A stretch of DNA of 64,000 nt from NCBI GenBank assembly GCA_949299515.1, contig CASGAP010000011.1:62001-126000 (forward strand), given 5' to 3'. The translations under genes and the position numbers were made by a program. The first letter of the stretch is position 1; every line of letters starts with the position of its first letter. The stretch comes from an uncultured Desulfovibrionaceae bacterium. Lineage in GTDB: Bacteria; Desulfobacterota; Desulfovibrionia; Desulfovibrionales; Desulfovibrionaceae. This document shows positions 57,838 to 64,000 of the stretch, one piece after another. The notes below the pieces were generated by a model that worked only from the letters and a program-made list of their open reading frames with translations, was not told the origin of the DNA and did no database searches.

Positions 57838-57933
57838 GAAAATTCTGCTTATTACGTATAAATTGGAAAGACAACTATAATAATCGAGAATTTTCGAGTG
57901 GGGCTCTGACTGGCAGCAGTCATCCCCTTTTTC
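57838..57933 (+). ncRNA. tracrRNA
   Basis: Bases 57854-57880 (ACGTATAAATTGGAAAGACA and on to CTATAA) are a perfect 27-base complement of the CRISPR repeat. They are followed by a small hairpin (TCGA-N6-TCGA, 57884-57897). A strong hairpin with arms GGGG..TGACTG and CAGTCA.CCCC ends in TTTTT (57900-57932), the expected terminator. It is transcribed divergently from cas9 and reads out of the intergenic promoter. Exact 5' end is inferred. Confidence 0.9.
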
Positions 57934-58339
57934 TTTTTAAAAAATGCCAAATAGACATTTTTTATGCGGCACGCTACACTTGGGAAAATATAACTTTTTA
58001 TTTTGTAAATATAATCAATATATTATATTAACAAAAAAAGTCCAAAAGTTACAAAAACAAACGTTTTTTTTATAGTCAATAAATAACAACTTATTGATTT
58101 TATACATCTTTTATTAACACATTCCAGCTTGTTCCCAAATTTGCCCCTGCATTTGCAACAAAAAATAATATGTATTAGTATTATTTCCGTAACGCGGCAC
58201 TGCAAGATTTCAGCGGACAGTTTTCTTTGCCCACCTATCTTCTGCTCGTATATTTTTTCCTATATAAAACTTCAGCAACCATATATTAAATAACAAAAGT
58301 TTATTAATCTTTTGTTACGTGGTTTTTTAAGAGAACAGT
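57934..58339. other. AT-rich gap between tracrRNA and the YczE-like gene
   Basis: About 400 bases with no convincing gene. It contains a second small hairpin (AAAAAATG / CATTTTTT, 57939-57963) right after the tracrRNA terminator and the operator-like palindrome at 58291-58317. Confidence 0.5.
58291..58317. promoter_or_regulatory. Perfect operator-like palindrome upstream of the YczE-like gene
   Basis: TAACAAAAG, nine bases, CTTTTGTTA: a perfect 9-bp dyad ending 22 bases before the ATG at 58340. Position suits a repressor site overlapping the transcription start. It also contains TTTTGTTACG, a 10-mer that occurs in the leader of the glutamate synthase-like gene (near 4883). Confidence 0.5.
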
Positions 58340-59038
58340 ATGAAAATTACACCGGAACTTTTTAAACGCTATTTTTGTTTTTGTATTTCTCTCATTATCT
58401 GCGCCTTGGGCGTCAGCCTTGTTACCAACTCCCATCTCGGCACCTCGCCGGTAACCAGTCTGCCCTATACCATTACCTTTATTCTTCCCGTTACCCTCGG
58501 CACCACGACGTTTATTTGGAACGTCCTTCTTGTGGCGCTGCAGCGCGTACTTTTGAAGCGCCGTCTTAACATTGTGGAATTTTTGCAGGTGCCTGCGGTA
58601 TTTTTATTCAGTGTGTTCATTGATTTCTGGATGCTCGTCACTGAACCGCTCGTAACCGAAAACTATATCGGCCAGCTTGCCCTGTGCGTTATCGGCTCCG
58701 CAGTTCTCGGCGTCGGCATCAGTATCGAAATTATCAGCAACGCCACCGTTATTCCCGGCGAAGGACTTGTCATCATTATTGCCAATAAATTCCGCAAAAA
58801 CTTCGGAAACATCAAGATTCTTTTTGATGTCAGCCTTGTGCTTATGTCCGTCGTGCTTGCGCTTATCTGCCTGCAAACCATTGTAGGGCTGCGCGAAGGC
58901 ACTATTATTTCCGCGCTTTGCGTAGGCTATTTTGCAAAACTCGCTTCCCGTTATACCAGAAAAATCAAACCGCTTCTTTGGAACAAACACAAACGTACGC
59001 GCGCGGCAATCCGCCACAAAGGCTGCTGCAAAGCATAA
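58340..59038 (+). CDS. YczE/YyaS/YitT family membrane protein
   Basis: The 232-residue protein has about five hydrophobic helices and the family features 'LGVSLVTNSHLGTSPVTSLPY' at the N-terminus and 'NATVIPGEGLVIIIANKF' in the second half. Function of this family is not established (often called membrane transport-like). The C-terminus is basic, with 'NKHKRTRAAIRHKGCCKA'. It is a single gene with its own terminator, between the CRISPR locus and the effector module. Confidence 0.8.
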   Translation: MKITPELFKRYFCFCISLIICALGVSLVTNSHLGTSPVTSLPYTITFILPVTLGTTTFIWNVLLVALQRVLLKRRLNIVEFLQVPAVFLFSVFIDFWMLVTEPLVTENYIGQLALCVIGSAVLGVGISIEIISNATVIPGEGLVIIIANKFRKNFGNIKILFDVSLVLMSVVLALICLQTIVGLREGTIISALCVGYFAKLASRYTRKIKPLLWNKHKRTRAAIRHKGCCKA

Positions 59039-59072
59039 CCATATACATAACCAAAAGCCATAAAAACCTAAG

Positions 59073-59097
59073 AAAGGCAGTTCGCAGAACTGCCTTT
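59073..59097 (+). terminator. Terminator of the YczE-like gene
   Basis: Stem AAAGGCAGTTC / GAACTGCCTTT with a GCA loop, 35 bases after the stop, ending in TTTT. Confidence 0.85.
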
Positions 59098-59323
59098 TCC
59101 TTTAAATGTTTCAACACAAAATCAGCACAAAACAAATCAGCCGCACGGCGCAACAGAAGACGCCGCAGCCATATATTTATATCAATGATAAACAAGGTAT
59201 GTTTCCAAATCAATACCATTAATTATGGCAGTTATAAAAAATATCATCAGAAACAGACCGTTTTAACGTTTGGTTTAGGAAAAGGTTCCGCAAATGCCGT
59301 ACAATGAGGAAACTTTGGGGAAC

Positions 59324-59403
59324 CGCCCAAAGGGTGACAAATCGTTTGCGTCAGCGAGCTTGCGAACTTTACGCAAATGGACAGCAACGCAGTCATTTTC
59401 CTC
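59324..59403 (+). repeat. Dispersed ~80-90 bp repeat, copy B
   Basis: Contains CCCAAAGGGTGACAAATCG, TTTGCGTCAGCGAGCTTGCG, AACTTTACGCAAATGGACAG and CAACGCAGTCATTTTCC. This is the same block order as copies A, C and D and the closest match to copy C. It occupies the gap between the YczE-like gene and the end of the effector gene. Confidence 0.85.
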
Positions 59404-59444
59404 AAGAAAAAAAGAAAAATAATTTAAAAACACACCCTAATTTC

Positions 59445-61598
59445 TTATACGGCGCTATGCTTGGCGGCAATCACATTTTGTTCGGTCATGGCATTGACAA
59501 AATTCTCCAGCTTGTCTGCCGTTACCCGTATGCGCACTTGCGAGCCCTGCCGCTCAATCGGGCAGTCAATGCCGTACGCACGGAAGAATTCGCCAAGCGC
59601 GGCAGGTTCTCTGCCCGTATCGGCAGTCAGAATATAACCGCCCAAATTATCGGCCGCAATGTGCCATTCCTGCCTTTGCCCGGAAATCTGCGGATGACGC
59701 AAAACCACTTCCCCGTTTGCAGACGTCATGCGCGTTTCCGACGTCAGCTTTTCCAAAGCGTCCAATGAGTCCAAAATTGGCGGCTCCGCATTCAAAAAAG
59801 GAATTCTTTCGCCAAAAACGTCATTTAAAATATAATCCCGCCTTGCTATAAACGCAGAGCGCATTTTCTCCACATCAGCCGCCAGCTTTTTAAATTCCGC
59901 GGCTTCTTCGGGCAGTGCGCAGGTTTGAATCTGCTCATTAAGCCAGGAACCGTAACTGTCAAAAACCTTCAGATCCGCACCGCTTTCGCGCATATCCAAA
60001 ATTTGCCGTATACCCTGCATTTTTTCCGAAAACGAACAGTCATCGAACATGGAAAAATTCTTAAAGCGCATATTTTTCATTGCAGGCTGATCAAAGGAAA
60101 AATCCGAATGAACATTTTTAAAAGACATAAATCCTTCCAAAGAATGGCCGGGATCTATGGCGGCAAACGTATCCCCCATTCTACCTTTGTTGTCCCCGCG
60201 CGAACCTATGGCGTCCCTGTCGGCCATCAGCAAAAATAAAATTTTATGCCGTCCCCAATTTTCCACAACTGGATCACTGACTTTCCGTCCGTTTTCGTCG
60301 GTTACGGTTAATATGCCGTCACTGATTTTTCCTGAAAAATCTTTAAAACTAAGCCGCGCCCCGTCTCCGTCCGTCATACTCATATGCTCGGCTTCCACCA
60401 TAAGCTTAAGCTTTCCGTCGGCATATTGGCCGGGAATAAGCCTGGCATTCTGCGATACAATGCCCATAGCCCGCATAAGGTCTGTGGCCAGGGTTTCTTT
60501 GAGTGCGGCACTGTTGGCGTTCAAGCGGGTTTTTTGCGTAAATTCGCGATGCAGCCTGCTTTTTGCCGTGCGTTCCGGTATGCGTATTTTGTGAGTTATT
60601 GTCTTGTCTGACTCCGCATAATCCATTTTTACATAATGAATTGCCGAAAAATACGGAAGATTAGCCTTTAAATGCCCGGTAATATGCGCAAGCAGTTCGC
60701 CGTCATGCAAAACAGCGGCATAAATGCCTTCGCGCAGCCCGTCATTAAGCGGCGCGTCCGAAGCTATTTCTTTCCGTATGGCAGCTATCTTCTGTTCTGC
60801 CGCAGTCAATTCACGCAGGGAACAATGCATAACCGCTTTATCAAAAGGCAGCCGTCCTTCATCCAGCGCATGGTCAATATATTCCCGTGCCTTTGTGTTC
60901 AGCTCCGTGCCGAAATTTTGCAGCTGCGCCGTATGTTCGGGCTTCCATGCCATACGGGCTTCAAAACCGGGCTCAACCCCTTTTTGCTTTAACCGCACAA
61001 ACTCAAAATCACCGAGAATGTCGCCTTCCTGTATTTGGCTGAGTTTTGCCCTGTCCTCAACATTATATTCAATTCGCTGCTGATTCAGCAACTCCACGCC
61101 TTTAGGCTTTACGCCTGCATTTTGCGCATACCCGCACAGCATCCGCGCAAGTTCCGCTTTATCTTCCAGAGAAAGCGCCCTGTCTTTATATTCGGGCTTT
61201 TCCAATAAAGACGAAAGCAGATTTTTTACGGAATCAACATTAACGGCGCCTGCGTTCCGCAAAGGATTTTTCATCATTTCCTGCGAAAACACTGCCAATA
61301 TATGATTTGCATTGTTTTTTTTGGACAAATCCTTTGCTTCGCCGATAATCTGACGGATTTGCGAACTTGAAAGATTTTTGGCCGAATGTATTTTTCCTGC
61401 CAGTCCTGCTGCTGTATTCTCGCCGAACTGTTCGGCTATTGCCGCCGAAAACGCTTCCCGCACGGCACTGTTCTTTATCGCCCTGTGAAATCCTATACGG
61501 GATTCGGAAACCAAGCGCTGCCCGCCTTCGGCAATAACAACCCTGCCAAGATTTTGGGCGGCTATCTGCGCAAAACTGTTAAGATGAATATCTGCCAT
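59445..61598 (-). CDS. Candidate type III secretion effector with atypical kinase-like motif
   Basis: I do not recognise a named family. The 717-residue protein has no signal peptide or membrane helix and follows, by 12 bases, a gene for a CesT-like secretion chaperone, the standard effector arrangement. The first ~130 residues are helical and Q/S/A/N-rich, as in secretion/chaperone-binding regions. Residues 365-490 carry a kinase-like pattern: helix 'LKETLATDLMRAMGI', a strand 'LKLMVEAEHM', a loop 'MADRDAIGSRGDN' (Asp460, Asp462, Asn470) and 'FAAIDPGHSL' (Asp482). These resemble the catalytic loop and DFG-equivalent of PI3/4-kinase- or HipA-like enzymes. The kinase reading is inference; effector status rests on chaperone linkage. 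Confidence 0.55.
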   Translation of the reverse strand: MADIHLNSFAQIAAQNLGRVVIAEGGQRLVSESRIGFHRAIKNSAVREAFSAAIAEQFGENTAAGLAGKIHSAKNLSSSQIRQIIGEAKDLSKKNNANHILAVFSQEMMKNPLRNAGAVNVDSVKNLLSSLLEKPEYKDRALSLEDKAELARMLCGYAQNAGVKPKGVELLNQQRIEYNVEDRAKLSQIQEGDILGDFEFVRLKQKGVEPGFEARMAWKPEHTAQLQNFGTELNTKAREYIDHALDEGRLPFDKAVMHCSLRELTAAEQKIAAIRKEIASDAPLNDGLREGIYAAVLHDGELLAHITGHLKANLPYFSAIHYVKMDYAESDKTITHKIRIPERTAKSRLHREFTQKTRLNANSAALKETLATDLMRAMGIVSQNARLIPGQYADGKLKLMVEAEHMSMTDGDGARLSFKDFSGKISDGILTVTDENGRKVSDPVVENWGRHKILFLLMADRDAIGSRGDNKGRMGDTFAAIDPGHSLEGFMSFKNVHSDFSFDQPAMKNMRFKNFSMFDDCSFSEKMQGIRQILDMRESGADLKVFDSYGSWLNEQIQTCALPEEAAEFKKLAADVEKMRSAFIARRDYILNDVFGERIPFLNAEPPILDSLDALEKLTSETRMTSANGEVVLRHPQISGQRQEWHIAADNLGGYILTADTGREPAALGEFFRAYGIDCPIERQGSQVRIRVTADKLENFVNAMTEQNVIAAKHSAV

Positions 61599-61610
61599 AA
61601 CGTTCCCGCA

Positions 61611-62066
61611 TTAAACCCACATCATTACAGTTTCTGCAATATTTATAGGCTGCTGCATATCTGCATTGTTCATGGCTTCGATTTCCTCTTTCCAATACAA
61701 GGCATATTTCAGCGTATTTTCCGCAACCTGCTGAAAACGGAGTACATCGTTGACATTTGCAGAAAAAACATAACTGAATACAACCATATAACTGTCTTTT
61801 TGCATGGCAAGCATACCGCCTCCGGTTTCCACGCCAAAAAGATTGGCACTTAACAAACGCGGACAAACCCGAGAAAGCGCCTGCGGATTTATTTCTGCCA
61901 GTTCATAAAATAAATAAACAGAATCGGAAGCCTGTATATACTGCATATTAAGCTGTACGGTACCGTCTATTTCCAAAGAGCAAAACCCCGTATCGTCCGG
62001 TTCCAAAACAATTCCGTTTACTTTGCCAAGCTCGGAAAGCATACTTTTATAATTTTCAAAACTCAT
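61611..62066 (-). CDS. Type III secretion chaperone, CesT/SycE-like
   Basis: Small acidic effector chaperone. The 151-residue protein has the CesT-fold pattern: N-terminal helix ('MSFENYKSMLSELGKVNGI'), strands around 'GFCSLEIDGTVQLNMQYI' and 'SVYLFYELAEI', then 'LLSANLFGVETGGGMLAMQK' and a long C-terminal helix ('NDVLRFQQVAENTLKYALYWKEEIEAMN'). Size and gene position directly before the large effector-like gene agree. AAGGAG precedes the ATG. No secretion apparatus genes are in the window. Confidence 0.78.
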   Translation of the reverse strand: MSFENYKSMLSELGKVNGIVLEPDDTGFCSLEIDGTVQLNMQYIQASDSVYLFYELAEINPQALSRVCPRLLSANLFGVETGGGMLAMQKDSYMVVFSYVFSANVNDVLRFQQVAENTLKYALYWKEEIEAMNNADMQQPINIAETVMMWV

Positions 62067-62207
62067 GAACAGCTCCTTGATGATTACTTAGCAAAATCAA
62101 TGCGCAAAATATTTTTTCCTTTTATTTCAAATAAATATATTTTATTTATTCAAAAAAAACTTAAAAAATACATTCAGCTGCCAATATTTTTACCATGAAA
62201 CGGTTGC

Positions 62208-62236
62208 AATATCAAATTATACAGCCATATTGTCAA
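62208..62236 (-). promoter_or_regulatory. Candidate promoter of the chaperone-effector operon
   Basis: Minus-strand TTGACA (62236-62231), 17-base spacer, GATATT (62213-62208). It implies a leader of about 135 bases before the chaperone ATG at 62066. The surrounding 62067-62296 is very AT-rich without other genes. Confidence 0.5.
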
Positions 62237-62298
62237 CTTAAATACAATATGAAAAATATGTTTCCAAGTTTTTTTTCCAAATTATTTATTATTTTTTC

Positions 62299-62387
62299 TT
62301 GGGGGAAATGATTGCTTTGCCGTCCATTTGCGTAAGGTTCGCAAGCTCACTGACGCAAACGATTTATCGCCCTTTGGGGGATTCCCC
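62299..62387 (-). repeat. Dispersed ~80-90 bp repeat, copy D
   Basis: Minus-strand reading gives CCCAAAGGGCGATAAATCG, TTTGCGTCAGTGAGCTTGCG, AACCTTACGCAAATGGACGG and CAAAGCAATCATTTCCCCC. It lies just left of nhaC. Similarity with copy C continues rightward (CTCATTGC and CGGAACC blocks) to about 62450. An upstream in-frame extension of nhaC through it is not real coding sequence. Confidence 0.85.
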
Positions 62388-62538
62388 CCCCTCATTGCGC
62401 AATATATTCGGAACCCTGCAGAATTTTTCGGTTTCAGCTCCGTACCTATTGTCTTTAAAACACAAAAAAAACATTTCTCTTGACGAATTCTTTATTCTGC
62501 AAGTAGGATATAACCAAGCACTTTTAGGGAGAGGAATT

Positions 62539-63951
62539 ATGGAAAGAGGAAGCAAAAAACCAAGTTTTTCTTTTGCATTGTTCAGTTTGTTATTCATTAT
62601 TGCCTTTATTACCTGCGGACTTATTTTATTTAAAATTCAGCTTCATGTACTGATGTTTTGCGGTTGGGTACTATGCGCGGTTATAGGCTGTTATTTGGGA
62701 TTTTCTTTTAACGAACTGGAAAAAGGGGCATTTGAACTTATCCACAGGGCAATGACTGCCATTATTATTTTAATTTTTATCGGAGCGTTAATCGGTGCCT
62801 GGATCAGCTCAGGAACTGTTCCTTTGCTTATCTATGCAGGATTAAAAATTATTTCACCGAGTTTCTTTTTAATAACCAGTCTCATAGTCTGTTCTTTTAC
62901 ATCTATTTTTACCGGAACTTCTTGGGGAACCCTCGGAACTGTCGGTATTGCCCTTATGGGGATCGGATCAAGTTTAGGTTTTGCCCCCGGCCTGACAGCG
63001 GCTTCTATTATCTGCGGTTCTTTTTTTGGTGATAAAATGTCCCCGCTTTCAGATACAACCGTAATGACGGCAGCAGTATGCAACACACCTCTTCTCCGCC
63101 ATGTTCGGCATATGTGGTACACGATACTTCCCGCGTATCTTATAACGTTTGTTATTTATCTGTTTTTGGGCATAAACCACCAAGAACAAGGCGCAACCCC
63201 CGAAGAAATAACCTTGATTTTAAACGGATTGTCCGAACATTTCAATTTGGGCATAGGTGCATTTTTGCCGATGCTTCTTGTTCTTGTTTTATTGCTGAAA
63301 CGCTTCAATCCCATTCTTGCCATAGCACTGGGAGCATTGGCAGGCGTTTTTGCCGCGATTATTTTTAATGACACCGGTATAAACACTGCATTCAGTTCTC
63401 TCTGGAAAGGATATTCCGGCTCATTCCCCGAAACGCCGATTTTGGAAAAACTCCTTAACCGCGGAGGAATAACCAGTATGCTCAATGTAGTATGCCTTGT
63501 TATTCTTGCCTGCGGACTTGGCGGTATGCTTCGGCAAATGGAAATCATTCAAACTGCGATTGAACCGTTGGCCAACTGGGCAAACACAAACTTCAAACTT
63601 GTTCTTTCAACCCTCATAGTAGGATACTGCACCCACATTCTGACTGCAGCAACATATTTCAGTATTATTATGACCGGAACACTTATGACCCCTATATACA
63701 GAAAACAAGGATTGCGACCTGAAAACTGTTCACGCGTAATCGAAGATGCCGGCACTATCGGCGGACCATTAATTCCTTGGTCCAATAATGCTCTCTTTCC
63801 CATGGCAGCGCTCAGTGTAACATATATAGAATACATTCCATACGTATTTTTACTCTATCTAACACCGTGTTTTTCTTTGCTTTATGCATATTTTAATATC
63901 AATATGCCAAAACTTACCGAGCAGGATCTGCAAGAAGAAAATACAGATTAA
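62539..63951 (+). CDS. nhaC: Na+/H+ antiporter, NhaC family
   Basis: Inner-membrane antiporter for Na+ and H+. The 470-residue protein has about 11-12 hydrophobic segments and the NhaC signature 'FTGTSWGTLGTVGIALMGIG' followed by 'CGSFFGDKMSPLSDTTVM'. It also has 'DAGTIGGPLIPWSNNALFP' near the C-terminus. The start at 62539 ('MERGSKKPSFSFALFSLL') has GGGAGAGGA upstream; the open frame to 62299 runs through the dispersed repeat. Some NhaC relatives exchange malate/lactate instead; not distinguishable here. Confidence 0.88.
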   Translation: MERGSKKPSFSFALFSLLFIIAFITCGLILFKIQLHVLMFCGWVLCAVIGCYLGFSFNELEKGAFELIHRAMTAIIILIFIGALIGAWISSGTVPLLIYAGLKIISPSFFLITSLIVCSFTSIFTGTSWGTLGTVGIALMGIGSSLGFAPGLTAASIICGSFFGDKMSPLSDTTVMTAAVCNTPLLRHVRHMWYTILPAYLITFVIYLFLGINHQEQGATPEEITLILNGLSEHFNLGIGAFLPMLLVLVLLLKRFNPILAIALGALAGVFAAIIFNDTGINTAFSSLWKGYSGSFPETPILEKLLNRGGITSMLNVVCLVILACGLGGMLRQMEIIQTAIEPLANWANTNFKLVLSTLIVGYCTHILTAATYFSIIMTGTLMTPIYRKQGLRPENCSRVIEDAGTIGGPLIPWSNNALFPMAALSVTYIEYIPYVFLLYLTPCFSLLYAYFNINMPKLTEQDLQEENTD

Positions 63952-63960
63952 ATTAAATAA

Positions 63961-63993
63961 AAAGGAACTTCATTTTTAAAAGTTCCTTTTTTT
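63961..63993 (+). terminator. Terminator of nhaC
   Basis: Stem AAAGGAACTT / AAGTTCCTTT with a nine-base loop followed by a T run, 10 bases after the stop. Confidence 0.88.
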
Positions 63994-64000
63994 ATACACA

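Noticed and set aside
57779..57874. cas9 extended 32 codons upstream
   Set aside because: The extension crosses the tracrRNA anti-repeat and promoter; the family N-terminus and a ribosome site support 57778.
59304..59768. 154-codon open frame across repeat copy B and the 3' end of the effector gene
   Set aside because: Lies over repeat sequence and antisense to a better supported gene.
62299..62538. nhaC extended 80 codons upstream
   Set aside because: The extension is the dispersed repeat and contains 'SICVRFASSLTQT' seen in other copies; a strong ribosome site precedes the ATG at 62539.

Overview
The window is 64 kb of bacterial chromosome with moderate GC (roughly mid-40s percent by eye). 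It almost certainly comes from a Desulfovibrionaceae-type sulfate reducer or close relative. The grounds are a Coo-type energy-converting hydrogenase operon in the gene order known from Desulfovibrio (cooK-L-X-U-H-hypA-cooF), a split-Soret cytochrome c, a siroheme-dependent heme enzyme (AhbC), and a pyruvate carboxylase followed by a very long PEP synthase. A type III secretion chaperone/effector pair suggests a host-associated member of the family.

Layout. 1-4.5 kb: Coo hydrogenase operon (cooK cut by the left edge) with its own terminator. 4.6-6.6 kb: AT-rich control region and a stand-alone FMN glutamate-synthase-like gene. 6.6-10.3 kb: two glycosyltransferases and tilS. 10.3-15.1 kb (minus): rlmE, yebC, ruvC, a UPF0173 hydrolase, lptF, lptG. 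15.2-16.8 kb: a second CgeB-like glycosyltransferase. 17-21.2 kb (minus): uvrB-ligA. 21.4-24.5 kb: an MFS exporter divergent from a MerR regulator and cbiB. 24.7-35.5 kb (minus): argS, a SPOR protein, birA, pyruvate carboxylase and PEP synthase, tightly packed, so biotin ligase, its substrate enzyme and the next gluconeogenic step lie together. 35.6-41 kb: pgeF, split-Soret cytochrome, and nadC-nadA-nadB (de novo NAD). 41.2-44.9 kb: mgtE, a DUF368 protein and ahbC. 45.2-52.7 kb: typA, motA-motB, an acidic PilZ-like protein and hypF, which works with hypA on the [NiFe] hydrogenase.

52.7-62.5 kb is the accessory part. It holds an eight-repeat CRISPR array, cas2-cas1-cas9 of type II-C, and a tracrRNA gene diverging from cas9. 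Then come a YczE/YitT-like membrane protein and a 717-residue candidate type III effector preceded by its CesT-like chaperone. An NhaC antiporter ends the window. Copies of one roughly 80-90 bp dispersed repeat sit at 52.7, 59.3 and 62.3 kb, bordering these modules, with a fourth at 45.1 kb.

Most notable points: (1) the complete II-C system, with a 27-base uninterrupted anti-repeat, a possible promoter element at the end of every repeat, and a cas9 whose last ~150 codons are strikingly AT-rich, as if the PAM-interacting domain had been swapped; (2) the chaperone-linked putative effector, with a pattern resembling atypical PI3/4-kinase or HipA-like active sites; (3) the dispersed repeat family; (4) a pyruvate carboxylase with an altered biotin site and a C-terminal zinc ribbon. 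No tRNA or rRNA genes were recognised. All functional calls rest on reading motifs by eye; no database search was run.
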